Numbered from the stretch's first letter, positions 20,946 to 32,777 are shown. The stretch: DNA of 64,000 nucleotides from Mesocentrotus franciscanus (GCA_037976565.1 CP137682.1:30636657-30700656), one strand, 5' to 3'. Numbers and translations are program-made. Notes: a model not told the origin generated them from the letters alone.

Positions 20946-21540
20946 TTCCTTAATTTTTGTCGATAAAATCTATTCTTCTTATTTAAAGTCATCATGACAA
21001 CTTTTACCATAAACATAAATGTTCTTCTCCAAAATAATTCCTAGGTACTCAAACTTCCTTCTCATATTCCTAGATACATACTTTTAAAACAGTACAACAT
21101 ACAAAAATCACTGGTTATTACATATCTCATGAAAATGTTTAGAACAAAGTGTTTCAATTTTTACTGCACATAAATTATCATTTAAGCTTTCTCAAGGCAA
21201 AACTTCAAACATAACATTCTTCATCTTATCAACCATTACATGATATCAGAAGATCATGACACAGCATAGCTCATATCAATAAATCCAATCCTAGTCAATG
21301 TACATGTAGTTGTATATCCAGGAATCTCAGTTCTCAACCTATGGTTTAATCAACCAAATTTTATAATGTACAATAAATATTATGACATTCTTACTTTTAT
21401 CAAGTCATGAGGCTTAGATGCATTAAATTTCCCTTGTATAGGAGTTGAAATCTGCACATGCAATTACTAAAACATGTGTCCAATAATCTGATTTTTCTTT
21501 TTAAATGATATTATATAGCACCTGTACCTCAGAACGTTAA
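20946..21540. other. No gene seen
   Basis: AT-rich, non-repetitive sequence. No splice-flanked frame or repeat recognised. Confidence 0.5.
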
Positions 21541-21542
21541 TA

Positions 21543-21732
21543 CAGTCAAACCTGTCTATAGCGACCGCCCAAGGAAAACACAAAAAGTGGTCTTTGTAGA
21601 CAGGTGGTCTTTGTAGACAGGTGGTCTTTGTAGACAGGTTCCTTAAGTACATGTTTCAATGAGAAACCATTTTCAAGGGAAACAGAAAATGTGGTCTTTG
21701 TAGACAGGTGGTCACTAAAGCAGGTTTGACTG
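21543..21732. mobile_element. Tc1/mariner-like MITE with TA target sites
   Basis: The ends CAGTCAAACCTG and CAGGTTTGACTG are perfect inverted repeats flanked by TA on both sides. The inner repeat GTGGTCTTTGTAGACAG occurs in tandem. No ORF. The TA duplication is the Tc1/mariner signature. Confidence 0.85.
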
Positions 21733-21734
21733 TA

Positions 21735-22595
21735 TCATGGAAAAGCTTGAGCATGGTTATAAGTCTTTAAACACCTTTGAATAAAACCTTTGATAAAAAC
21801 AATGCCAACATAGCACAACAATATCATGCTGTGGGATAATTAGCATCAAAACAATCCATGTATAAATATGTATGACATATTCTGCACAAAGTTGAAAACC
21901 TATAACATGGCTATATGTTAATGTCCATGTTACAGTTCATATTAGAGTTTGTGTATAACCTGTTAATATAAAGTAGAGATTATCAAATGTTCACATCATC
22001 ACCTGAAGACAATGTCTTTTACTCAAAATTAAACAATTATTGGGTATTAAAGAGCACAACCCATTGTGTTCAGCATCATTAAGCCCTCTCTGATATATTT
22101 AGATACATAAGGTGGCTGTGTAATTATCATCTCTTTCTGTTCATTCTGTTCAAAATGTAGTGAGTAATATTCCTGCATTTGCATAAAATACAATGCATAT
22201 ATACTACTGTAATATTTTCTTCTTCATATCAAACTTCAGTAGTGCGTTTTATGCATTTCTACAAAACATATGCTCAGGATAATAATTTTGTATGTGCTAT
22301 CATAGAAAGTTTGATGGGTATACATTTGTGGCTGGCAAGATCAATATAAAATAAATCTCAACATTACATAATCCTGTTAAATGCAATATGTATTCAACAA
22401 ATGACATTAACAAAATATGTTAAACCGTGATACATATACAATAACTTACAATGGTAGACAGACAGAAATCCATGTGTAGTGCATTTTACATTCTGCTCAT
22501 ATAATCTGCTGTAACATTATACTGAACCTTTACCGATACAAGCCTAAACCTGTAATTTTGGAGCATCATGCTCCATATCATGATTCTCTTATTGT
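21735..22595. other. No gene seen
   Basis: AT-rich, apparently unique sequence with no coding signal on either strand. Confidence 0.5.
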
Positions 22596-22599
22596 CAAA

Positions 22600-23340
22600 C
22601 TTCTTCACTTGAATATAGACCAAAGGTGTGTGGTCTGTGTGTACTTAATACAAATAATATTTGAACTTTTTGATTGCTCATACTATTGCTAAGCACTTTT
22701 TCTCTATTGTTGTTTTCTTCCCTTTCTTCCCGTGGTAATAACTTCTTACTCACATAAGCAATCAGGAATTCTTCTCCTGAATGTTACTGCATATGCCCAG
22801 CACCCACACCCGTCAGATGCATTTACCTTCAATACAAACAACTGATCCTTGACATCTTCCGCAGAATCTGGACACACTTTCCTACTCTCTGTACACAAAT
22901 CAAAACAGCCAGCCACTGACAAGTTAACCTCCTCCCTGGGAAATTATTTGTTAAAAAGATTAATGTGATATGTCTTAAGAACACCATTAACATATAATGT
23001 AGTCATACTCATACTTCACACCAACCACAGGGAATGGAACCCTCCATTTCAGCAACAACCCGTTCTGATCAGCAGGAAGCAAGATCAACACCTGATCTCC
23101 GATATTCAATTTTCTGTTTCTAGCATTCCTATCCTAATACTTTTTGTATTTTCCCACAGCACCTTTCAAGGCTTCCTGGGCTAACTCCCATGACTTCAAC
23201 AACTTTTCATGGTGCTCTATGACATATTCATACTCATCTTTCAACTCCGGCATTAAATCATCATTTGTCCACAATTCCCTTAACATATCAAAAACACTCG
23301 CCAAGACCCAGTCTTTACTAAACCAAGTTTTCTGAAATGG
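22600..23340 (-). pseudogene. Ty3/gypsy-like pol remnant: integrase C-terminus followed by RNase H
   Basis: Read on the minus strand, 23340-22980 gives an integrase tail: DRNARNRKLNIGDQVLILLP, then LLLKWRVPFPVVGV and VNGVLKTYHINL. It is followed at about 22870-22600 by RNase H pieces: QLFVLKVNASD, then VSKKLLPRE, TIEKKCLAIV, AIKKFKYYLY and TDHTPLVYIQ. Stops and frameshifts are frequent, so it is dead. In ordinary gypsy elements RNase H precedes integrase, whereas here integrase comes first with no reverse transcriptase between. That fits either an IN-first (Gmr1-like) element with an internal deletion or a rearranged relic. No LTRs were recognised. Confidence 0.72.
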
Positions 23341-23344
23341 TAGA

Positions 23345-24415
23345 AATATTGAAGATATTCAATACCTACATGCACGTAGTCCATGGTGATAAAAATGTCA
23401 TATAAATCAAACATTTCCATTGTCACCGCTAATATCAAATATAATCAGTGTCTCTGTTAATTTTATTATTGCTATCAACTTCACCAATATTACTGTTAGT
23501 GGGTGAGAAGCATTACCCTTGTTCATGTCTCAGATAGATGTTATTACTGATCACTGGGTTAATGCTAATGTTATCGTATTCAATTAATCAACAACTGAGG
23601 AAATTGAATTTTTAAAACATTTTTTGTACAAAGCAAATGAGAAATGAGTTGCATATGATTTCACAGTTTCCAATTTGTGCTTGTTTGATTACAACTCCAA
23701 AAATTCATAACTTTCTCAATTCTTATCGAATTTTCCTCAAAATTTCATTGATTTGTTCCTCTCATTTATCTGCTTTTATGAAGACTAACTTATTTTCGGG
23801 TGGACTTCCTTTAACACTTTACATGTATATGTAAGCATCTTTAAAAATGCATATTTATAATTATATGGCTAACATCATTTAACCCTTATTAGGCGTAAGA
23901 GCCTCCCTCCACATTTTTGGAGATTTTAAATTGTTGTTTCTTGACTTTTTTTCCTCAAGTCTTACGCATTTTAATACCATTTTCGTTGAAATTGGATATA
24001 CCTGTCAGGTGTTACATAGCAATTAGTATGCGCATGTCATCAAAAAGTGCTATATCGGTAATTGCATATATTCATGTACAAGCAGAAATGTGAATACAGG
24101 TTTAAATAGATGTATAAGTGGGAGATATGAATTGATATCAAATTGCTTCGATACGTTTTCAAAGTAACTTGATGTATTCCAGAACAAAAGAATACATTAG
24201 AAATAAAACAATAGATCGAGGGCTTAAAACCACAACTGTCTATGTCCAAATATGCCATTTTGAGTAAAATGCATTTGAAAGTTTGATTGCAAGCATAAAA
24301 TCTGACAAAGTGAAGTAGTTATGTTCAATGCCATTAACTTATAAATAATATTTGGTCAAACATTATACATGGAGGTAATGACCCTTTACCCTGTCAATGG
24401 TCAGAAACTTAGAAA
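23345..24415. other. No intact gene; fragment of the 3976-type MITE
   Basis: Around 23610-23820 phrases such as ATCTGCTTTTATGAA and GGTGGACTTCCTTTAA resemble the right end of the TTAA MITE family. The rest is AT-rich and unassigned. Confidence 0.4.
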
Positions 24416-24419
24416 ATGG

Positions 24420-25440
24420 GAGCGCCAAATACCATCCATGAAACACTTCAGGAATGGCTAGGCTTTTGCACAACTTGATGAGATCCTTCTTCTTAAAGGG
24501 AAAGACCAGTATTGGGAACCCCCCAAATTTTTTTTTTGAAATGGAAGCTCTTATTACCAATCATGTGAAAGAATATGTTTGTACTAATACGTGATGCTAA
24601 AAATTTTGCTGGGAAACCGCATACTAATTGATATATTTGGTAAATTAGTATATCTATTGGGACCAAATAGATATCGCGACGTGGTCGCGTAGTCCCATAT
24701 ACATCTTTCTGTGTACAGTGCTTGTAACTTTACCAAGACCGGGCCAAATTTCTTATCATTTTGATGATTCCAGAACCTTGCAGTACACACCAATACTTAT
24801 ATGCTAGATGATCAACCTTTTCTGATTGATTTCACAACGTTTCTTTCACAATGCAATCGCATGACCATTACTGGTCTTTATCTTTAAGGTTAAGGCTTTT
24901 TTTTAATGCTTCTCTTGGTAGACAAGGTCCAGATTACGTGGAACTGATGATCTATCTTTTAGTCATCCGAGTAGTTATACTTGTAGCAGATGGTGCCTTG
25001 CTCTTCCTTCCTGTATTGGAAGCTCTTCACATGTAGCCAGTTGAAGACGTGTCCATCTTTTTCTCATTGTTTGTTCTTTATGATCTGCTGCGAGAGATTC
25101 TTCAGATCATAAAAGTCTCCATGGCGCATGTTTATGACCTTGTATGGAAGCCGATGTCTTGCTTTGTGGAAGATGTTTACCCAGTCGTGCATTGTGAAGA
25201 CATTGACGTTCTTTTTTCTGTTTCAATAGCAGAATGCATGCTATCACATTCCATGTGGGAATGCCCACTCTCCAGAAAATTGTGTGCGATGACTTTGAGA
25301 TGTGTGTTCTGGACGGCATAGAGGAACGTTGCAGCCACATTCATTTTGCAAATCAAAAGAAGCCGAGACAAAAGTCCTCTTTCCAGCAACTGCCTTGGCC
25401 TGGCATAGCTGCCAACATTTGGAATTTTCAATTGGTAACA
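24420..25440 (-). pseudogene. C-terminal remnant of an uncharacterised transposon-type protein, split by a MITE
   Basis: On the minus strand the conserved-looking order is LESGHSHMECDSMHSAIE, then WVNIFHKARHRLPYKVINMR, HGDFYDLKNLSQQIIKNKQ and FYKYNYSDD in changing frames. On the far side of the TTAA MITE follows KKKDLIKLCKSLAIPEVFHG-WYLALP. I recall GHTxMExDSMHxxIE and DLxxLCKSxxIPxxYHxFYxxLP as the C-terminal signatures of a large family of uncharacterised proteins widespread in invertebrates, often linked to transposons. I cannot name the family with certainty (DUF7869-like is my best guess). Several frameshifts and the MITE show that it is dead. Confidence 0.5.
24497..24883. mobile_element. 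piggyBac-like MITE inserted in a coding relic
   Basis: TTAA at 24493-24496 and 24884-24887. Ends AGGGAAAGACCAGTATTGG and, on the other strand, AGATAAAGACCAGTAATGG. Closely similar to 13689-14081. Excising it rejoins the two parts of the surrounding coding relic. Confidence 0.82.
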
Positions 25441-25720
25441 TTAAAGTAAAACTGAATATCATGTGCGCATAGCGCACATCACGAGCAAGTCCCTTTAGTC
25501 GGGTCCAGGGCCCGCTTTAGGGCCCTGAAGCTCTGGGGTCCTAGATGCTCTCTGGTGCAATCTGAGCCTATTTTAGGACCATTTCCCATAAAATTCAACC
25601 AAAGTTTAAAATGGGTAATTGAGAAATTAGAAAATGAGCAATGAGAAAACACAGATTTACCTGCCTTCCTGACACTTGACTTATTGATGAACACCACTTA
25701 CATCTACTCTCCCATACTAC

Positions 25721-26955
25721 TCATTTTAATAGAGCTCTGTATGTTGCAGATTTTGCTCTCTTCAGAAAATCAGAGTCAAATCCCCTCATGTAGCAGGGTG
25801 TTGTTTGGCGAGCCTTCGTAATAAGGACACTTTCTAGAGTTTCGTTGATCATGGACCCTCTGAAGTCAGTTTTGTTCTTTCGCACCTGACTGAAGACTTT
25901 TTCACATTCAGCATTGGTATGGGGTATGGTTAGAATCACAAGCATTATTCTTGCAAGTCTGTCATAGCACAGTTCACCAGAAGCATTCTTCTCTGTCATC
26001 ATACTTGTCCACTGCTTGTCTGTAGATTCCTCATTTTGCACTAAGTCTGGAAGCTGAACAATTTGTTAGTTAAGGAACTGGTTCTCCAGAGCATCTAGAG
26101 CACTGTGCTTGTCTTCTTCTTCCTCCTGAAGCAGCATGCAGGGGAACTTGCTGATGAAGAACTTTAGAGAAGTGAATTTGGTATCCTTCTGACATGAAAT
26201 GTCAGCCACTTGCGCATGGATGAGGACATCAGACTTCAATGGAAACTTACTTACAATGTAGTCACATGCCTTGGTGTAATATGAATTCACTGCTGCATAG
26301 AACTTATGGCAATCAGACTCATCTAATGTGTTCACAATTTCTCTTGTTGCGCTTCCTATGACCATTTCAGATTCTTCACAAAGATTCTCCTTGTTCTTGT
26401 AGTCCACAAGGGTCAAATCTGTGGCTGAAATGATTGCTTGTGGAGTTACAAATTTGCTGTACAAGTCACGCAGTAGACTTTCTAATATTCCTTTGAGCTT
26501 GTGTATCAGAGGACTTCTCGTCTGAGGATGACACTTTTCTTGTCAAACGCAATGATGCTGTGACTGAGAAAATGTGCAATGGCTAATATTGGGTTTGAGT
26601 GCAATGACTTCAGAATTCTTTCCTGTCTTGTTTCATCCTTTACTGTCTGTCTTGTTTCTTTCTTTCCTCCACATCTTGTCTTTTTCATTTCCAGTCATTT
26701 TACTAGAAATTTTAATCGTACTGGGATGACTGGAAGTTCCAGCCTTGAGCACTGTTGAGCCTGTTGCCTTGCCAACAACTTTCCCAGTCTTCTGCTTCTT
26801 GCTAGGTGTATCCGAAGTGTCCTCACTTGTTGTTTTTCCCCAGTAGTACAGCTTGAAGATGGGCTACTGTGTTGCGGCTGTGGTGCTTGAAGTTGAACCT
26901 GGGAGGAAGAGAAATTATTGATCTCCATATGAGAAAGAAGCAAGACTACTGACAC
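25721..26955 (-). pseudogene. hAT-family transposase, C-terminal half with dimerisation domain
   Basis: Minus strand, three or more frames. 26690-26520 encodes RILKSLHSNPILAIAHFLSH; then comes LIHKLKGILESLLRDLYSKF, and the open frame 26464-26066 continues with TPQAIISATDL and ends ALDALENQFLN. The frame 26041-25721 carries the hAT C-terminal dimerisation signature: LARIMLVILTIPHTNAECEK followed by VFSQVRKNKTDF and MINETLESVLITK. An acceptor-like TTCCTCCCAG|GT precedes the segment at about 26915. Upstream sequence is Ser/Thr/Lys-rich and frame-disrupted. Confidence 0.78.
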
Positions 26956-27175
26956 TGTTTACAATTAAAAAGATACACTACATTTGAAATCTTGGCAAAT
27001 GACTAGCATTATTGAATAAATGTTTATATCTGTAAACTGAACAGCACAGTGAAGATGATTGGAAGAGAAAGAGCTAATAAGTAAATGAACTAAGAATAAG
27101 AAGAAAGAATAAATGATGAAAAGGTACACATTTAACTGTCACCCTGTATATATGATCAACTTTTGTACTCACTTG

Positions 27176-27811
27176 GGTATGAGACTGGGCAGGTTTGCTC
27201 ACATGTGGTGGATCTGCAGACACCTTCTTGGGAATGCGGAATGCTTGTAGTTGTGCAGTCATCTTGGTTTGGTGAGCAGGCTTTTCCTGCAGGACAAGAC
27301 AAGTTTAAAAACTTCATGCAATGCCTGCAACACTATTGATAATGACTTATTTGTAAGCTAGAAATTTAATTACACATTAAATTAAATTTTGCAAATACCA
27401 GTCTGGTTCATGTAATATCCATTTTTATTTTTTTTCAAACTATTTTAGAGTGTAAAATTATAATAACTGTTGCCAATTTGAGGAGTAAAAGCTGATTAAT
27501 TCAAACATTAAGAAAGCTCTTTACTGCTATGGGTTAATCTATTCATATCTGGTAATTGTAATGATGGCCATATTTAAATGGAATGAAAAGGAGTGGATGC
27601 CTTGTAGTAATACATTTTCTAGCCTTACCTTCAGTTGAGATCCCTGAGCAGGTTCATTTTTCACAGCTGGATTCGGCTTCTTTGGAACAAGTGAAGTCTG
27701 GACACAATTTTTGGTAGCCTTGGTCTGTTGAGTAGGCTTCTTCTGCTTTGTCTGTTGAGTAGGCATCTTCTGCTTGGTCTGTTGAGTAGGCTTCTTCTGC
27801 TTGGCTGACAC
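27176..27811 (-). pseudogene. hAT relic: low-complexity middle region with exon-like pieces
   Basis: Minus-strand frame 27811-27539 begins with repeats of KKPTQQTKQ and continues to VKNEPAQGSQLK. Another piece (27285-27176) has a CTGCAG|GAAAAG acceptor and a CCAA|gtgagt donor and reads MTAQLQAFRIPKKV then SKPAQSHTQ. It looks like a repeated, spliced Pro/Thr/Gln/Lys-rich linker between the two conserved halves of the transposase. No enzymatic motif. Confidence 0.5.
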
Positions 27812-27818
27812 TTCTCCT

Positions 27819-28836
27819 TCAAAAGAGGACTAGAGCTTGCCATTGCTGGATAGAACTTGGCAAGCAGTGGCCCAAGCTCAGCCATCTCATACAAGCATGT
27901 TTCAGAATTGCCTGCACTTTGTTCCCAATGAGCATCTGGAACTTCTTGAGATTCAATTTCCTGTTCACGCTGGCTTCCAGATAGTAGAACACATCAATAA
28001 GGAGCGAGTCAATTAAATATGGTAATGCAGATGATGCAGCTTTGGCAGCAAGATCAATTAGATGATTGGGGCAACCAAGCACAATGAGGTTTGGCTGACA
28101 CTTTTGAGGCATGCCCCAACTCCCTTGTGTACACCAGTAATGACTGATGCATTGTCTGATCCCAATGATGTGCAATTGTCCCATGGGATATCATGTTTCT
28201 GCAGCTCTGGTATGAGCAATTGTGCAATATTTTCACCAGTTCCTGCCATTTCTAAGGTTGGGAGAGAAAGCAGAGTGCAAGAAATTTGCTTACCATCATG
28301 GTAGTTGACGACAATTGGGTATAGTGTACTGTTGCTGACATTACTCCCATCAGTTGATATTGCAAATGGCCGTGCTTTCATGGCTGAAACAATCTGTCCT
28401 TGTTCATTTTTGGCCATTGCATGCACAAGACAAGATGTTTTGGTCCTTGCTCTGGAAAACTTCTTAACCTCCTCAGAATTAGGAAAAGCTTTTCTCAACA
28501 ATGGTCCCATGTGACTTGCAGCTAATAGAGGAATATTGTGCTCCACATAAAATGATGTAAATAAGCACTCAGCTCTAGTTATATCAAAATCCTTGGAGGT
28601 TGACATCCATGATGTTATATTTTGTGCTGACGATTTAGACTGGAAAGCAGTGATGTGTTGCTTTGATTTGCAATGAACAACAATGTCATTACGACCGCCA
28701 TGAAAATTGACAAATCTTGGCAACATACCTTGCAAGTTGCATGATGTTTGCTCTTTCCTGATGATGCAATGAAGTCAAATTCATCAGCATATTTCTTGTT
28801 GTAAGCTTGTCCTCTTTTACGCTCCATCTTATTCAC
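27819..28836 (-). pseudogene. hAT-family transposase, BED-type finger and N-terminal catalytic half
   Basis: Starting at 28836 or 28827 (MERKRGQAYNKKYADEFDF), it has a BED-like finger with CKVC and, in another frame, HCKSKQH. The long open frame 28735-28058 continues with SFYVEHNIPLLAASHMGPLL, RPFAISTDGSN and CTSLGSDNASVITGVHKG, which carry the Asp-containing hAT catalytic motifs. After a frameshift near 28110 it resumes with CPNHLIDLAAKAA and VDIFYYLEAS-like sequence and WLSLGHCLP. Together with the C-terminal part this is one broken hAT gene of about 3.1 kb. Confidence 0.8.
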
Positions 28837-28839
28837 AAT

Positions 28840-30129
28840 GATTTCCTGTCTTACACGATGGAAGGGACAACTGAGAAGTCCCTTGCTTTGGCGTCTTGAG
28901 CCTCTGTTTTTCGCACGAAATGGGCTTTCTTGAAATTCTCCTTCTCTTCTCCCGACAACTGGTCATACTGTACATGTTGCACATTGGTCTTTTTTATTTA
29001 TGATAACGGTTTTTACAGGCAATGATATAATGTTCTTTGGCCACAATCAGTGAAAGCTGCATAGGGAATCTTATCTGCTTAATTGGTAGAAAACTGCAAG
29101 TATTGTGCAATACTTAATACTCTAATGAATGCGTGAAAGTACTTGAAACAGTCTGAACATGAAAAGTACAATGGCTAATGGACATACATGGGAATAGACA
29201 GTTTTGGCATACAAATGAAAAGGTGCTATGGACATAAACAGTTCGACTACTCCTATATCACTCACGTGGTTTTATCATGGGACATATGACAGTTCTAGCA
29301 CACAAACTGAAATGAATATACAATACTTTGCTGGACTTAACTCAATTTTACCAAAAATGGACATAGACAGTTCTGGCTTTAAGCCCTCGAGATATAATGA
29401 GAAATAAAAACAATATAATACATATTAAAGAAAATAAAATGATGAAATTTGCATATTCATAATTTATGCAAATTAACCTTTGCATTTTGAAATATCGACA
29501 GCGCCCCCCCTGCAATCAGGGGTTGCTGAAAATAGCCCAGTACAGTAAGGGTTAAGTATCATGTGAACATCAAACATCATTGACAGTATAACATTCATAT
29601 AATCCTATAATCATCACTGTCCTACTCATTGTTTCCTATCTTTTCTTCCTTTTTTTGTTTTTAATTTTGATGTTTTTGTTATGTTTTTCTCCTGTTATAA
29701 TTTTTGATATTTTCTTACAATGTATAATCCGTTATGTGTATACTTGTTAAGGGGTCATTTTTAATAAGCCAGTTAGTCAGTGCTTTTATGATCCCGCCAC
29801 TATTATTCGTATGTATATCTTATTGATTTGTAATTTTTGTTTAAATGGAAATAAATTGAATTGAATTGAATTGTCATATTTACCACCATGATCATTGAGA
29901 CAATAAAACCCTCCAATTTTCATTAACTCAGAACAACATGCATAATGGTGAATAACCTACTACTAAAACTCATAATCACTACCAAACAAATCATCTTTCA
30001 GAGAATAACATTCGAGCATTGCGTCCGATATTAGTATTCATTCATTATCATTAATCTTCCCATTTTGATATTCCATAACCATGATAACAACCTCTTCTTT
30101 AATTTAATAAGTACTTGCATGTCTCATTG
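28840..30129. other. No gene seen
   Basis: AT-rich sequence. AATTGAATTGAATTG short tandem at 29857, and a TATGACAGTT.T / GACAGTTTTGG phrase (GGACATANACAGTTCT) loosely repeated at 29180-29370. No terminal inverted repeats of the hAT element could be placed. Confidence 0.45.
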
Positions 30130-30285
30130 TCACGTTGAAGCTTGATCTCTGATTTGAGTGTCTTCTTCAGAGTGATGGTTTCCACGCACCCTGTCTCCTA
30201 CTCCAACCCAGTCAAAAATGAGCACTTTGCAAGGTTCATGGAATGTTCCAACTTCAATATATGGATCAGGTCGACAATCCTTAAC
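30130..30285 (-). CDS. Orphan exon-like frame, function unknown
   Basis: Minus strand. A good acceptor (CTTTTTCTTCCCAG) precedes an open frame of about 51 codons that reads VKDCRPDPYIEVGTFHEPCK, LIFDWVGVGDRV, then HHSEEDTQIRDQAST and stops. The composition looks like real protein, but I do not recognise it and no partner exon is evident. It could be the last exon of a host gene interrupted by transposons, or part of another element. Confidence 0.35.
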   Translation of the reverse strand, partial: VKDCRPDPYIEVGTFHEPCKVLIFDWVGVGDRVRGNHHSEEDTQIRDQAST

Positions 30286-30289
30286 CTGG

Positions 30290-30699
30290 GAAGAAAAAGC
30301 ATGGATGTATGATCTTGTTATCCATCCACCTATCAATTCAATATTCTAAATGTGTACCATTGTTTTAGTTTTCTAAAATGTTATCTATAAGTTTGAAATA
30401 CATGTACATGTCATGATGTAAGTGATGTTTAAAGATACTAAGGTTTGAAAGGCAAGGAGTGACAACACATAAATCCTTCAACTCATCACCTTAAGAAAAG
30501 AGTTTTACCAACTTTACAACCTGCTTTCAATTTGATGTCCATGGCAGATGATATCATTGATAAGTGTAAGGTAAGCCAACAAAATATTGACAACCCTTTT
30601 AAGAAGGATTAATATTCATATTCATTTTTGCAAGAATGAAGACATGATAAATGAAAATGTTTATTTATCAACAAAATTAAGAAATTTACTCGTTACTTT
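30290..30699. other. Flank beyond Helentron copy B; end not located
   Basis: AT-rich. The 3' terminus of the Helentron should fall somewhere here or within 30700-30770, but no clear hairpin plus CTAG could be assigned. Confidence 0.4.
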
Positions 30700-30794
30700 A
30701 TTCTTCTCATTTTACTACTAATATTAAAATGCAATCTTAACAGCTAGTCTTCTCATTTTACTACTAATATTAAAATGCAATCTTAACAGCTTCA
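30700..30794. repeat. 45-bp direct tandem duplication at the Helentron C-terminus
   Basis: CTTCTCATTTTACTACTAAT followed by ATTAAAATGCAATCTTAACAG occurs twice in a row, separated by CTAGT. One copy contains the last codons and stop of the endonuclease. Confidence 0.8.
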
Positions 30795-31467
30795 TGGTAA
30801 CTATAATATGTAGGGATGACCTCTGTTTCCAATAAATCCAGTCCCTTGCTGTACACATGATCTATCAATGTTCCCTTCTCAGTAGTAGCATTAACAACAT
30901 GCTGTTTGTAACCTTTATTACACATTAGGTTGTTTACCTGTGAAGAACCTTTAAACAAATCCTCATTAAAATCTCCCATCACAATACACCTAATGCTTCT
31001 TTGTGTAATGCATCTAGCAAATTGTCTAATGATTCACAGAATGATTTGATATTATATGATGGAGGTCGATAAACAACTGAAATCACAACAGAAACTGGTT
31101 TGGTGACAAGAATTGCGATAAACTCTAAGTTGTTGACAGATATGTCTAATCTACTTGAATATGTATTTTTGATATACATTGCAACACCTCCGTGCGATTG
31201 TTCTTTGAGTACATTTCCAACTCCAGAATTACAGTATGAAAGATGTCGTGGCTGATGATAAAATCGAAAGTTATCCAAAACAACGTCACAGAGATCATCA
31301 TCATTAATCCATGTTTCTGTCAAGCAAATAAAATCTACATTCACAAATTGGCACTGCGATTTGAAATCGATAAAATGCTGTTTTAATCCTTGTACATTTT
31401 GCATTACCAAAGAAAAGTTATAATCATGAATATCTTCAAAAGTGCTATTCTCGATAAACGGCTTCAT
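30770..31467 (-). pseudogene. Helentron copy B: C-terminal apurinic-type endonuclease domain
   Basis: Exonuclease-endonuclease-phosphatase fold. The conserved residues are visible in order: Asn in LVMQNVQGLK, Glu in FICLTETWIND, Asp and Asn in MGDFNEDLF, Asp in GTLIDHVYSK and His in YYSYHEAVKIAF just before the stop. RGGVAMYIK-like and VVISVVYRPPS are also typical of retroelement-type endonucleases. A frameshift near 30980 divides it. It follows the helicase with no stop between (GLVIENFDPKEIHCNPEIKD links the two), so it is a domain of the same polyprotein. A C-terminal endonuclease is what separates Helentrons from ordinary Helitrons. Confidence 0.85.
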
Positions 31468-31479
31468 AATCTCAATGCG

Positions 31480-32760
31480 TCTTTAATTTCTGGATTACAG
31501 TGTATTTCCTTAGGATCAAAATTTTCTATCACAAGTCCAGATAACGGTAACACGACTCAGCCCAACATATGCCTGTCCAGATAAAAATACATTTTTAATG
31601 ATACAACAGCTTTGTCTAATGTTGAACCTTGTACTTTATGAATTGTGCAAGCATAAGCAAGCTTAAGTGGAAATTGTTTTCTCACATATTTCTTACCAAT
31701 TGATTCTTGAGACATTTCGATTGAATGAATACCAACATCAGCCTTCTCAAAATTAACTTTGATGCAAACTGGATTAAAATTTGTATGATCCGTTATTATT
31801 TCTGTTACATTTCCGAAACATCCATTTGTCAGGCCTTTACTAACATCAATGTTCTTGAGCAACATCACTCTAGCATTAACTGCAATCCACAGATAAGGAG
31901 GCAACTGGGTTTTCATTCTTGTATAAGGTTTTTCCCGTATTTGACTTCCTTTTTTACCATCATTGTCAATGTCTTGTGCTTTTATGCATATCACATCTCC
32001 GCATTTTTTATGCAATAATTTCTTGTTCCAAGCATCTACTTCATTGTTACATGAATAGATATGCAGAGCATTTTCACATTCTTCACCAGTTTCACAGGAC
32101 TTGAGCATTGCTAGGTCTTCATCACAAAGAATGTCATCCCGTTCTTTACCCGTAATCTATTTAAGAGAAAAGCGAATCGGGTATCGTCTTTTGTCTCATA
32201 ATGTCTTCAAGTTCTACTTTCTTGAAATTAGCATTCCACAACGCACCATTGAGTGTGTCTTTATATAAAGGAGTTCCAAAAACTGGAGGTAACTGATACA
32301 TGTCTCCCACAGCAATAACTGAAACACCAGCAAAAGCAATTTGATCGCGTGATTGTTTTATTTGTCGTAGGCGGCCGTGAATGTAAGACATCAACTTTTG
32401 ATCTACCATTGATACTTCATCTATGATTAAAATTTGCACTTGAGCCAGCTTATTTCAAGGACACTTATTTTATCATCACTCAGCGGTTGATACAGTACTT
32501 GTGCTTTGATTGGAATAGAAAGAATACTATGTATAGTATGGCCATTGATATTATATGCAGCTACTCCGGTTGGAGCCATTTTCAATACTGAGACATAATC
32601 AGGATGTGGCAACATTCGGGCTAGTATACGTGTTGCTTCATAGTAAAGACATTTAATCAAATGACTCTTTCCGGTGCCAGCACCACCAGTTAGAAAAATA
32701 TGAAACGGTTCGATTGATTTTCCATTTACTCTATCTAAACACCACTGTCGTATTTTGTAA
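31480..32760 (-). pseudogene. Helentron copy B: Pif1-type helicase domain
   Basis: A superfamily 1B DNA helicase. Walker A (LTGGAGTGKSHLIK) falls at about 32690-32650, followed by APTGVAAYNINGHTIHS, Walker [10 protein letters not shown] at about 32430, [33 protein letters not shown]-like and, near the end, AYACTIHKVQGSTLDKAVVS. Frame changes occur near 32435, 32130 and 31560, so the copy as assembled is not translatable. The helicase unwinds the strand displaced by Rep during rolling-circle transposition. Confidence 0.88.
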
Positions 32761-32777
32761 AAACACTCTGTTGCTTC

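Noticed and set aside
30740..30750. CTAG between the two 45-bp repeats as the Helentron 3' end
   Set aside because: No stem-loop precedes it on the element strand, and the duplication of the C-terminus gives a simpler explanation.
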